This document shows positions 1 through 8,129 of a DNA stretch of 64,000 nt, piece by piece. The stretch is from an uncultured Lachnospiraceae bacterium (GTDB lineage: Bacteria; Bacillota; Clostridia; Lachnospirales; Lachnospiraceae). Within the stretch, counting starts at the first letter, position 1, and every line of letters starts with the position of its first letter. A program made the translations under genes and the position numbers. The DNA lies in assembly GCA_910586255.1 (NCBI GenBank), contig CAJUHR010000004.1, positions 91,712-155,711 on the forward strand. The letters run 5' to 3'. Under the pieces are notes generated by a model that saw nothing but the letters and a program-made list of their open reading frames with translations, was not told where the DNA came from and ran no database searches.

Positions 1-14
1 CGCTCTTCCGATCT
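1..14. other. Illumina adapter remnant at contig end
   Basis: The first 14 bases, CGCTCTTCCGATCT, equal the 3' end of the standard Illumina TruSeq adapter and are not genomic. True sequence starts at 15. The adapter's last T plus the first two genomic bases creates a false TAA (14-16) in frame with the first gene, which makes that gene look as if it starts here. Confidence 0.93.
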
Positions 15-19
15 AATAC

Positions 20-829
20 GTGATGGGAATAATAAAAATTCATTTAGGATCGAATGGAATAGAAAAAAAAGTTCGATTGTATTCGGAACTAAATATTAGT
101 ACAAACAGTGAAAGATATTTTGAGTGTGGGTATCAATTTGAAAATGAAGTTTGGCTTTATCATAGAAGTAAAAATATAATAGTTAGATATAATTTAGTAC
201 TAGATTCTTGGTGCGAATATAATTTATGTATAAATATAAAAAATTGCGTAGATATGATAATGTATAATAACAAATTATATTTGTTGAGTTCAGAGGGAAG
301 CGTTTTTTGTTGGGATCCGAAACTCGAATTTTTAGAAAAAATAGCTGATTATCATAATGAAGATAGTTCTATATATGTTTTTGAAAAAATTATTGTAATT
401 GCTAACAAAATTTTTCTTTTTCCATCACTTGGAGAAGATATTGTAATATTATATCTAGATACGAAGTATATGGAGATATATAAAGAATATCCGAAAAAAT
501 TCAGATACTTTAACTTGGGAAGAAGTAAATACTATGGATATTGCAGTGATAACGAGTTTTGCTATTTTGCGATGCGTTCGGCAAACTTTATGATGAAAAT
601 AAGAAAGTCGGACGGAAAGATATATTGGATAAAACCTTCTCCTTTAAATCCGTTAGAACTTTTGAAAACACATAAAAAATATTATGGATTACTATTTGAT
701 GAGCCTTTTTTTTCTATTCAAACTCTATTGCGATATTTAAACAGCAATTGTTTAGAACAAAGTATTAGAACTAAGTTATTATCAGGAGATAAAATATGGG
801 AACAGATCAAAAGGCAGGAGATGTGTTAG
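20..829 (+). CDS. Hypothetical beta-propeller-like protein, probably 5'-truncated
   Basis: I do not recognise a named family. The 269 residues are rich in aromatic and beta-forming residues, with repeated strand-like blocks ending in W or Y (for example around VFCWDPK), as in Kelch or WD-type propellers. There is no signal peptide or membrane segment. The visible start is a GTG with no ribosome site before it, and the only upstream in-frame stop is partly adapter sequence, so the real gene probably runs off the contig. It overlaps the next glycosyltransferase gene by 34 bases, so it belongs to the polysaccharide operon. Very AT-rich, like its right neighbours. Confidence 0.6.
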   Translation: MMGIIKIHLGSNGIEKKVRLYSELNISTNSERYFECGYQFENEVWLYHRSKNIIVRYNLVLDSWCEYNLCINIKNCVDMIMYNNKLYLLSSEGSVFCWDPKLEFLEKIADYHNEDSSIYVFEKIIVIANKIFLFPSLGEDIVILYLDTKYMEIYKEYPKKFRYFNLGRSKYYGYCSDNEFCYFAMRSANFMMKIRKSDGKIYWIKPSPLNPLELLKTHKKYYGLLFDEPFFSIQTLLRYLNSNCLEQSIRTKLLSGDKIWEQIKRQEMC

Positions 830-1719
830 TAAGTATTTGCTTGCTGACATATAATCAAGAAAATTATATTAAACAAGCAGTGGACAGCATTGTGAATCAG
901 CACATAAAATTTTGCTATGAATTGCTAATTGCTGATGATGCGTCAACAGATCATACGCGACAAATTCTGATAGAGAATTATAGTAACAATAAAAATATTA
1001 GATTAATTTTGCGTAATGAAAATTCTGGTGGAAAAAATGCCTATTTTGTTTTTTATGAAGCAAAAGGTAAGTATCTTTATTTTTGTGAAGGAGATGATTA
1101 CTGGATTGGACAGGATGGATTACAAACTCTTGTTGATTGGTTACAAAATCATAGTGAGTTTGTAGGTGTTTGCGGTAGACGTATTACCTTATCAGAGAAA
1201 ACAGGAAATATGACTTTATCTTATGACAATACATGTGACAATAAGGAAATTACTTTAGATGATTTTTTGAAAAGAAACCGAGTTTTTGATATGTCTGGAA
1301 CACTATTTAAGAACTTTTTTAATGATAATAAATATGATTACCGCTATTATTTGGCCAATCCGATAGTGGGTGATATAACAATTTCTCTATATATTTTGTT
1401 GCATGGTAAATTATTTCAATTAGACAAAATTCTAGGTGTATATAGGACAGATAGAATAAAAGGAGTAAATTCTTATAACACAACACGTACACCTAAAATG
1501 ATTTTTGAGGAACATATTAGAATTCTTTCATATCTTGAAAAATTAATTTATGTGAAGCTGGATTATTCTAAGTTAAAAGAAAAGTATACAAGCTGGTATG
1601 TCAATTCTTTTATTTCTACATATGATTTACTAAAAGAAATAGTCTATATATGGAGTAAAGTTGGTATTAGAATTGCTATACATTGTATAAAGAAACGTAT
1701 AAATGATATAAGGAATTAG
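796..1719 (+). CDS. Family 2 glycosyltransferase
   Basis: A 307-residue GT-A fold glycosyltransferase, expected to move a sugar from a nucleotide-sugar donor onto a lipid-linked glycan at the cytoplasmic membrane face. The N-terminus VSICLLTYNQENYI is the usual GT2 opening. DDAS at residues 47-50 is the nucleotide-binding acidic motif, and EGDDYW at 98-103 is the metal-binding DxD-type motif. The start is supported by AGGAG at 784-788, seven bases before the ATG, inside the end of the previous gene. It has no fused Rossmann domain, but the next gene encodes one as a separate protein. Donor and acceptor cannot be told from sequence. Confidence 0.88.
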   Translation: MGTDQKAGDVLVSICLLTYNQENYIKQAVDSIVNQHIKFCYELLIADDASTDHTRQILIENYSNNKNIRLILRNENSGGKNAYFVFYEAKGKYLYFCEGDDYWIGQDGLQTLVDWLQNHSEFVGVCGRRITLSEKTGNMTLSYDNTCDNKEITLDDFLKRNRVFDMSGTLFKNFFNDNKYDYRYYLANPIVGDITISLYILLHGKLFQLDKILGVYRTDRIKGVNSYNTTRTPKMIFEEHIRILSYLEKLIYVKLDYSKLKEKYTSWYVNSFISTYDLLKEIVYIWSKVGIRIAIHCIKKRINDIRN

Positions 1720-1727
1720 GACAAGTT

Positions 1728-2192
1728 ATGCTATTTATTATGTTATTGATATTATTTATTATTGTGTTTTTTTATGGATATATTTTGGGATTGAAGTTTT
1801 CTAACAAAGAAATACATAAGATGAAGAATCTTGCATTTAAAAATTATGAGTTGTTGATTTGCAGTATTAACTGGATAAAAAATTATGATAAAGTAGAGAA
1901 ATATATATTGAAAGGAGGATACAAAAAAATAGCAATATATGGTATGAGCTATTTAGGACAATGTTTGGAAGAAACTTTACGAAAAAAAGATATAAAAGTG
2001 ATTTGTGGTATAGATAGAAATGCATCACAATTATATAACATGAATATTCCTATCTATAATTCTTCAGACAATCTTCCTGAAGTTGATGTTGTTATTGTTA
2101 CAGCGGTTACATCTTATCAACAAATAGAAAGCAATTTGAAGAAAAAAAATATAAATATAGATATAGTTTCACTGGAAGACATTTTAAAATAA
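1728..2192 (+). CDS. Membrane-anchored Rossmann-like domain protein
   Basis: 154 residues: one hydrophobic N-terminal helix (about 1-22), a short charged linker, then a Rossmann-like nucleotide-binding fold starting with IAIYGMSYLG (68-77). A strand follows with an acidic end (CGIDRNA), then DVVIVTAVTSY, and the chain ends SLEDIL. The same domain is encoded alone at 4078-4557 and is fused to most glycosyltransferases in this locus. It lies 8 bases after the GT2 gene that lacks the domain, so the two probably act together. The ligand is unknown. No catalytic residues can be assigned. Confidence 0.75.
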   Translation: MLFIMLLILFIIVFFYGYILGLKFSNKEIHKMKNLAFKNYELLICSINWIKNYDKVEKYILKGGYKKIAIYGMSYLGQCLEETLRKKDIKVICGIDRNASQLYNMNIPIYNSSDNLPEVDVVIVTAVTSYQQIESNLKKKNINIDIVSLEDILK

Positions 2193-2199
2193 GAATTTA

Positions 2200-2466
2200 A
2201 TGAGGGGAAGATATGAGTCTTGTGAAACGGAATATTATAGAAGTGAACTAAATAATCATTTATTTACATGGAATTGTCTTACTCTTGGAAATCTTTTTAA
2301 AGCAGCAGGCTTTTTTGTTCTATCAGTAAAGAATGAATAAACAGTTTGGCCAAAATATTATGAAGAGATTAGAAAGGAGGTCAGTGCAGAGTTATATGAA
2401 GCAATATGCGAAATTGGAGGAAAAGCGTTTGATATCAATACTTGTATTATAGTTGCGTGTAAGTAG
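2200..2466 (+). pseudogene. Remnant of a SAM-dependent methyltransferase (C-terminal part)
   Basis: One frame reads through this gap with a single in-frame stop (TAA 2338-2340) and ends at TAG 2464-2466. The translated text contains NNHLFTWNCLTLGNLFKAAG, then WPKYYEEI, and a final beta strand CIIVACK. This pattern fits the C-terminal half of class I methyltransferases found in polysaccharide loci (HLYTWNPLTLGNLF..GF then WPP..Y). The N-terminal SAM-binding half is absent. A short ORF from ATG 2200 to the internal stop may be translated, but the piece is too small to work. It is as AT-rich as its neighbours. Confidence 0.65.
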
Positions 2467-2503
2467 TATGCTAAGAAAAAGGGTGGAATAAAGGAGAAGT
2501 TTT

Positions 2504-4048
2504 ATGAAAATAGCATATTTTTTGGATTCTCCACATTTTATTGGTGGTTCTAATAAAGTGTTGCTTACGCAAGCGTATATTATGCGCAATAGAGGACATA
2601 AAGTAATTGTAATAATTCCAGAAGATATAAATGGACACGCATCGGAATATGATAAAATATGTCAAATCTATGAATTAGACACAATAACATCGAATTTTAC
2701 TGTAACAACATGTATGGAAGGTATTGATATCATGTCAGTATTTTCCCATTACGATAGTATACTTCGATTAGTAAAAAGTGAAAAAGTTGACTTAATTCAT
2801 AGTACCCAAATTAACATTGTGGCTGAAATGGTCTCTAGAAAGTTGCAAATTCCACATTTGATGAATATTTACCAAACAGATATAGAAATGTTTAATATAA
2901 AGTGGTTAAATGTTTATCCGCAATATCATAGTGCGGATTCGGAACTTTTTTCCAAGAGATGGAAAGATGGACTTCATATAAAATCAAGATGTATTCGTGT
3001 TTCTTATGAAAGTAAAAAAAGTTATATGGTTCACAAGTCTGATGATACAATATTAAATATTCTATCTATTGGTATATTGGCAGAGCGTAAGAAACAATTG
3101 GAAATAATAAAATTTATATTAATTTGCAAAAATAATGGGATTCAAATTAGATTAAGACTATTAGGTAATCATGATACTCCTTATGGCAAAGACTGTGAAA
3201 GATTTGTAAAACAAAATAATTTAGAAAACGAAGTTATTTTCCAGGGATTTGTTTTGGATATTGAGAACTATTTTATGCAAACGGATTTAATGATTTTAGC
3301 AAGTGAAGTTGAATCTTTTCCAGGAGTAATTGTAGAAAGTATGGCATATAAGGTTCCTATATTATCGACTGCAGTGGCAGGAATTCCTGAACTTTTAGAA
3401 GATGAATATAATGCGTTTTTATCAACTAGCTTTTATGCGCAAGACTTATATGAAGCATTTAGGCGATTTTTAATATATAAAGATTCTGGAAAGATTCAAG
3501 ATATTATAGAATGTGCATATCAGACATATATACAGAATCATACATACGATATGGTTGGAAAAAAATTAGAAGATTATTATTATTGGATTTTGAAAGATTA
3601 TGATAGTAGAGAACTTTTAATTGGCATAAGAGATATCAAAGAAATATTTAAAAATTTTATTATTAAAAATCATTTGAAACAAGAGAATCCTCATACAAAA
3701 AAAAATTTATGGTTTCTATATCATTTATGGAATAAGTTGAATTTAAAACAACCACGAAAATTGGCAATATGGGGGGCAGGATATTGGGGAAAATTAGCAT
3801 TAGATTGGATAAAAGGATTAGATTATGAGAATGTGTTTATTGGGTTTATTGATACCTATAAAGAAGGGATGTATTTGGGATATCCGATACAAAAGGCGGA
3901 AAAACAAATTATAATTTCCTGTGATGTAATTCTGCTGGCTATAGGTAATATGAATGGGTGCTTGCAAATTATGAAGACGCTTGATGACTGCGGAAAAAGG
4001 AGAAATGAGGATTATTTTTTAATGTTAAATGGTCCAAACAGAATTTAG
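2504..4048 (+). CDS. Family 4 glycosyltransferase with C-terminal Rossmann-like domain
   Basis: 514 residues. Residues 1-360 are a GT-B retaining glycosyltransferase: an N-terminal donor-side fold starting MKIAYFLDSPHFIGGSNKV, the mid-protein strand ILSIGILAERKKQ, and the E(x)7E-like motif EVESFPGVIVE near 268-278. From about residue 418, KLAIWGAGYWGK begins the small Rossmann-like domain that recurs in this locus. It follows the decayed methyltransferase and has an AGGAG site just before the ATG. It probably adds one sugar to the repeat unit. The sugar is not predictable. Confidence 0.87.
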   Translation: MKIAYFLDSPHFIGGSNKVLLTQAYIMRNRGHKVIVIIPEDINGHASEYDKICQIYELDTITSNFTVTTCMEGIDIMSVFSHYDSILRLVKSEKVDLIHSTQINIVAEMVSRKLQIPHLMNIYQTDIEMFNIKWLNVYPQYHSADSELFSKRWKDGLHIKSRCIRVSYESKKSYMVHKSDDTILNILSIGILAERKKQLEIIKFILICKNNGIQIRLRLLGNHDTPYGKDCERFVKQNNLENEVIFQGFVLDIENYFMQTDLMILASEVESFPGVIVESMAYKVPILSTAVAGIPELLEDEYNAFLSTSFYAQDLYEAFRRFLIYKDSGKIQDIIECAYQTYIQNHTYDMVGKKLEDYYYWILKDYDSRELLIGIRDIKEIFKNFIIKNHLKQENPHTKKNLWFLYHLWNKLNLKQPRKLAIWGAGYWGKLALDWIKGLDYENVFIGFIDTYKEGMYLGYPIQKAEKQIIISCDVILLAIGNMNGCLQIMKTLDDCGKRRNEDYFLMLNGPNRI

Positions 4049-4077
4049 AATATGTGTTATGAACAAGGAATAGTTAA

Positions 4078-4557
4078 ATGAAAAAACTAACTATATTGAG
4101 TGCGTTGGGAGCAATTGCAGGATTAACGATAAGCAATTGTATTATTTATAAAAAAGGAAAAAAGAAACAGACAGAATTAGCGGAACTGGCTGATAAACAT
4201 AAAGACTTATTCTTGATGATGAACCAGTGGGTAAAAACGAAACAAGAGGGGAAAAGTATTGACTCTTATTTAAAAAACAAAGGATATAAGAAAGTTGCAA
4301 TTTACGGTATGAGTTTTGTAGGAGAGACCTTACTGAGGGAATTAAAAAGAAGTGAGATTGAAGTAAAATATGGTATTGATAAAAACGCAAAAGGGATATA
4401 TGCAGATGTTAACTTAGTAACATTGGAGGATTCGTTTGATGAAGTAGATGCTATTGTCATCACAGCTATTTCCTATTTTGATGAAATCAAAAAATCTATA
4501 TCTAAAAAAATAGATTGTGATATTGTATCTTTAGAAAATATTCTATATGACTTATGA
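4078..4557 (+). CDS. Membrane-anchored Rossmann-like domain protein (second standalone copy)
   Basis: 159 residues with the same plan as the protein at 1728-2192: N-terminal hydrophobic helix (about 5-22), lysine-rich linker, then VAIYGMSFVGE near 73-83, YGIDKNA, DAIVITAISYF and a terminal SLENIL. Similarity to 1728-2192 over the soluble part is obvious by eye, so the two are paralogues. It sits 30 bases upstream of the family 11 glycosyltransferase, which has no fused copy. AAGGAA precedes the ATG at a suitable distance. Confidence 0.75.
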   Translation: MKKLTILSALGAIAGLTISNCIIYKKGKKKQTELAELADKHKDLFLMMNQWVKTKQEGKSIDSYLKNKGYKKVAIYGMSFVGETLLRELKRSEIEVKYGIDKNAKGIYADVNLVTLEDSFDEVDAIVITAISYFDEIKKSISKKIDCDIVSLENILYDL

Positions 4558-4587
4558 TAGATTAAGATTATTTAATGGAGCAAGAGC

Positions 4588-5451
4588 ATGGTTATTGTAA
4601 GAATATGGGAAGGACTAGGCAATCAGATGTTCCAGTATGCTTATGCCAGGGCTATGAAAGAAAATGGTATTACTGTTAGGCTGGATTTAAATGAAGCATA
4701 TAAGGAATCATTTAGTATACTTAAAAATGCCGCGCCGAGAACAAGCCGTATACAAAATTTTAGGATATCTATTCCGGATATCAATGTATCTAAGTATGGG
4801 AAGTATTCGTTTTTAGGCCAAAAGACTGTGGTTGAGAAAATAGTGGCATGGCTGTCAAGAAATTCTCTATGGAAATATAAGTTTTATGAAGAGAAATTAT
4901 TAGAGTATTTTCCTGAAAAAATGCGGATTAAGGGGGATTGCTATGTAAAGGGTTATTTTCAAGATGAACGATATTTTAAAAATATAAGGTCTGTTCTGCT
5001 TAAGGAATTTACACCAAAAAAGAAAATTAAAATACCAAGACTACTTATAAATGCTTTGGAAGAACCAGAGAGTGTTTCAATACATATTAGAAGAGGAGAT
5101 TATGTTAAACTTAATTGGGCATTAAATCCAATATATTATGAGAGAGCAATAAGCTATATAAAACAATTATATAAGAATCCGATCTTTTTAGTTTTTTCGG
5201 ATGATCTGGATTGGGTGAAGAAGAATCTATATATTGATGGAAGATTTATCTATGTGAATGATAATAATACTTTGGAAGATTATGAAGAATTATTAATTAT
5301 GAGCAGGTGTAAAGCGAATATTATCGCGAACAGTACATTTAGTTGGTGGGCCGCTTGGCTTAATCAAAATAAAGATAAAGTGGTAATAGCTCCGAAAAAG
5401 TGGAAACTGGAACGGAAGGGTCTTATCTTGGAAGAATGGATAGCAGTATAG
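4588..5451 (+). CDS. Family 11 glycosyltransferase, probable alpha-1,2-fucosyltransferase
   Basis: 287 residues, typical for bacterial GT11. GLGNQMFQYA at 9-18 is the GT11 N-terminal signature. HIRRGDY at 166-172 is the hallmark GDP-binding motif of alpha-1,2/alpha-1,6 fucosyltransferases, and ANSTFSWWAAWL near the C-terminus is the third conserved block. Enzymes of this family move L-fucose from GDP-fucose to the 2-position of galactose, forming H-antigen-like ends. Fucose and galactose are the family's usual substrates, not something seen here, and no GDP-fucose synthesis genes lie in this window. GGAG at 4577-4580 supports the start. Confidence 0.88.
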   Translation: MVIVRIWEGLGNQMFQYAYARAMKENGITVRLDLNEAYKESFSILKNAAPRTSRIQNFRISIPDINVSKYGKYSFLGQKTVVEKIVAWLSRNSLWKYKFYEEKLLEYFPEKMRIKGDCYVKGYFQDERYFKNIRSVLLKEFTPKKKIKIPRLLINALEEPESVSIHIRRGDYVKLNWALNPIYYERAISYIKQLYKNPIFLVFSDDLDWVKKNLYIDGRFIYVNDNNTLEDYEELLIMSRCKANIIANSTFSWWAAWLNQNKDKVVIAPKKWKLERKGLILEEWIAV

Positions 5452-5508
5452 AAGCATTTTAATGTGCAGTTTATTTTGGAGGCGAATGAATAGAGGAGCA
5501 ATTAAAGC

Positions 5509-6750
5509 ATGGAAAAAGAGATTGTGATTGTCACAACAACGGATGCGGCATATGTCCTGAATTGTTATATATCGGTTTATTCGATTACTAAAGTGGCGAA
5601 TCAATCGAAGGTTTATAGGATTTTTGTTTTGGTTACAGGTGTTTGTCAGAGAGAATGCGAAAAATTAGAGAGTTTATCCTCTGATTTTATATACGTGAAA
5701 TGTATTGATGTTGCCAATGTAATAAAGAATTTTGATTTGAGAGAGACAGAGCAGTTTCCGATTTCGATTTATTACCGTTTATTTATTCCGTTGATCTTTC
5801 CGGAATATAGAAAAATTTTATATATAGATGCGGATACCTGTGTTTTACGGGATCTTGCTGAATTATATGAAAATAATTTAGAAGGATGTGCTATGGGGGC
5901 TGTGCATGATATACCATGTGAACATCTGGAGACACATGATAGGGAAATAGGGGGAATGGATTGCAGAAAAACCTTTAATTCCGGCGTGCTTTTGATAGAT
6001 TTAAAGGTATTTGAACAAGAAAAAATCAGAGAAAAATGCATGGCATTACTTTTAAAAGATTATCAAAACAAAGAGAGAAAATTGATTTATCCTGATAATG
6101 ACGCGCTTAATCTTGTTCTATATGAAAAGTGTAAAATTCTGGATAGCGCATGGAATTTTCAGGTACAGTATATGTGGAAAACAGAAGAGATATTTGAAGA
6201 GTATAGGGAGCTCTATAAAAAGACATCTTGTCAACCCTATATTCTGCATTATACCGGGAAATTTAAGCCCTGGTCAGATCCAGATCTTCCAATGGCAGAT
6301 GTTTTTTGGAGACTGGCGCGGGAAACCTCTGTTTACGATGAGATGATTTTTAAATTGTTGATGGAGGCAAAAAAGTTAAGGGAGCGCATCGAAGATTGTA
6401 AAGTTTTTACCTTTCCTTACGGGAAAGTTCCTTATGGAAGTAAAGTTGCGATTTATGGAGCAGGAATGGTAGGACAAGCATTTTACAATTTAATGCAGTT
6501 TTCTCACTATGTTGAGATTACATTGTGGGTGGATCGAAATCACGAAACACTATCTGATTATATTCCAGTTGTATCCCCAAGTGTTTTACTGCAGCAGAAT
6601 GATATTTATCAATATCTTATAGTGGCCATTGATAAGAAAGAGATTGCTGATGAGATTATAAAAGAATTATTGGATCAGAAGCCAATGCTAAAAGAAAAAA
6701 TCGTTTGGACTCCATATAAAAATGTTTTCAATATAGAAGGAACAATATGA
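5509..6750 (+). CDS. Family 8 glycosyltransferase with C-terminal Rossmann-like domain
   Basis: 413 residues. Residues 1-290 match the LgtC/GT8 retaining type: IVIVTTTDAAYV at the start, the DAD metal-binding motif at 107-109 in LYIDADTC, FNSGVLLIDL, and the C-terminal HYTGKFKPW at about 247-255. GT8 enzymes usually transfer glucose or galactose from UDP-sugars. From about 312, VAIYGAGMVGQ starts the locus-specific Rossmann-like domain. GAGGAG at 5493-5498 precedes the ATG. The stop overlaps the next start (ATGA), so the two are translationally coupled. Confidence 0.88.
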   Translation: MEKEIVIVTTTDAAYVLNCYISVYSITKVANQSKVYRIFVLVTGVCQRECEKLESLSSDFIYVKCIDVANVIKNFDLRETEQFPISIYYRLFIPLIFPEYRKILYIDADTCVLRDLAELYENNLEGCAMGAVHDIPCEHLETHDREIGGMDCRKTFNSGVLLIDLKVFEQEKIREKCMALLLKDYQNKERKLIYPDNDALNLVLYEKCKILDSAWNFQVQYMWKTEEIFEEYRELYKKTSCQPYILHYTGKFKPWSDPDLPMADVFWRLARETSVYDEMIFKLLMEAKKLRERIEDCKVFTFPYGKVPYGSKVAIYGAGMVGQAFYNLMQFSHYVEITLWVDRNHETLSDYIPVVSPSVLLQQNDIYQYLIVAIDKKEIADEIIKELLDQKPMLKEKIVWTPYKNVFNIEGTI

Positions 6751-8129
6751 TTAATAAAATAAAGGTATCCGTACTCATCTATGTGCTAAACGGCCTTCCG
6801 TATATCAAAAAATGTATCAGAAGTGTTATGAATCAGACATTACAGGAATTAGAAATATTGGTGGTTGATGGCGGAAGCACGGATGGAACATTAGAGATAA
6901 TCAAAGAATTAGCTCATTCAGATACAAGAATCCGGCTGATTCACAGCGCTCCGGGGGTAGGTCTGCAGTTTAACACCGGCTTGAGGGAGGCCAAGGGGGA
7001 ATATATTGGAATCTGTGAATCCGATGATTATCTTCTCCCCGATATGTATGAGAAACAGTATAAGATTGCAGAACAATACCAATTAGATAGTTTACGGGCA
7101 GATGCAAATCACTTTGTCGAGGACCGCAATGGGAAGGAATATGCTTTTCATGTAGATCTTTCTAAGGAGAATGGTCTTTATGACTGTGTGCTGAACCTGA
7201 CAGAAGACAGCCGTGTTGTGGAGTTAGGTGTCAACAGTTTTTGGAGCGGGTTATATAGAAGAGATTTTTTGCTAAATGAAAAGCTTTTTATGAATGAGAC
7301 AAAGGGGGCAGCCTATCAGGATACGACTTTTTCTTTTTTGACAGCTATAAAAGCGAAACGTGCCATGTTATCCAGGAAGGCATTCTATTGCTATCGACTG
7401 GACAATCCGAATTCTTCTGTAAATAACCCGAAAAGGATAACCATGCTTACGGAGGAGTATCGTCTGTTGAAAAAGAGGCTGGAGGAGGAGGGGGTTTTTG
7501 AGAAATATAGGGATAATTTCTTTTTATGGAAGGTCAGAGGACATCTGGGCTTTTATGACAGTTTATCGGAAAAGCTGAAAAAAGAGTATGTGCCGCTTAT
7601 GTGTCAGGAGCTTCTTATGGATATGCTGCCGGAAGGCCTCTGGGAAAAGGGGCTTTCTGAAAAAGAGAGGGAAGTCGTAATCAGGGCCGGGGGGTCAGAG
7701 GAGGAACTGGCAGAATACCTTGAGCAGATATACCGGGAACTTGAAGTTATGTACTGCAGGTTGGAACAGATCAAAGAAAAAGTGCCGATCGTTATATTTG
7801 GATGTGGTGCACTGGGGAAATTAGTTTATCGTTATCTGACTTTTACGGACAGGAAAGCCGCGGCATATGCGGACAATGACAGCAGGTTATGGGGGACGTA
7901 TATGGGATCGGTTCCTGTTCTGAGGCCTGAAGAAACGGTACGGTTATTTCCTGACGGGGTTTATATTATCGCTAATGTAGAGCATTTTAAGGAGATACAG
8001 GGCCAGCTGGAGCAATATGGGATTCATAATGGGAATATGATTGTGTGCAATGATTATGGATTTTTCTTTAAACATGTTTTGCTTAAAAGGACGCTCAGAA
8101 ATGAGGATGACAATGCAGGAATATTGTGA
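6747..8129 (+). CDS. Family 2 glycosyltransferase with C-terminal Rossmann-like domain
   Basis: 460 residues. The N-terminal GT2 domain has VSVLIYVLNGLPYI, the acidic motif DGGSTDG at 41-47 and ESDDY near 91-95. An alpha-helical middle follows. From about 349, IVIFGCGALGK opens another copy of the Rossmann-like domain, here with YADNDSR after the second strand. It starts inside the stop of the GT8 gene, with AAGGA six bases upstream. This gene marks the point where base composition changes from very AT-rich to moderate. Confidence 0.87.
   Translation: MINKIKVSVLIYVLNGLPYIKKCIRSVMNQTLQELEILVVDGGSTDGTLEIIKELAHSDTRIRLIHSAPGVGLQFNTGLREAKGEYIGICESDDYLLPDMYEKQYKIAEQYQLDSLRADANHFVEDRNGKEYAFHVDLSKENGLYDCVLNLTEDSRVVELGVNSFWSGLYRRDFLLNEKLFMNETKGAAYQDTTFSFLTAIKAKRAMLSRKAFYCYRLDNPNSSVNNPKRITMLTEEYRLLKKRLEEEGVFEKYRDNFFLWKVRGHLGFYDSLSEKLKKEYVPLMCQELLMDMLPEGLWEKGLSEKEREVVIRAGGSEEELAEYLEQIYRELEVMYCRLEQIKEKVPIVIFGCGALGKLVYRYLTFTDRKAAAYADNDSRLWGTYMGSVPVLRPEETVRLFPDGVYIIANVEHFKEIQGQLEQYGIHNGNMIVCNDYGFFFKHVLLKRTLRNEDDNAGIL

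Noticed and set aside
8041..8100. Upstream TTG start for the Rossmann-GT4 gene at 8101
   Set aside because: It would overlap the previous gene by 89 bases without a ribosome site, and the added residues do not fit the paralogous N-termini.
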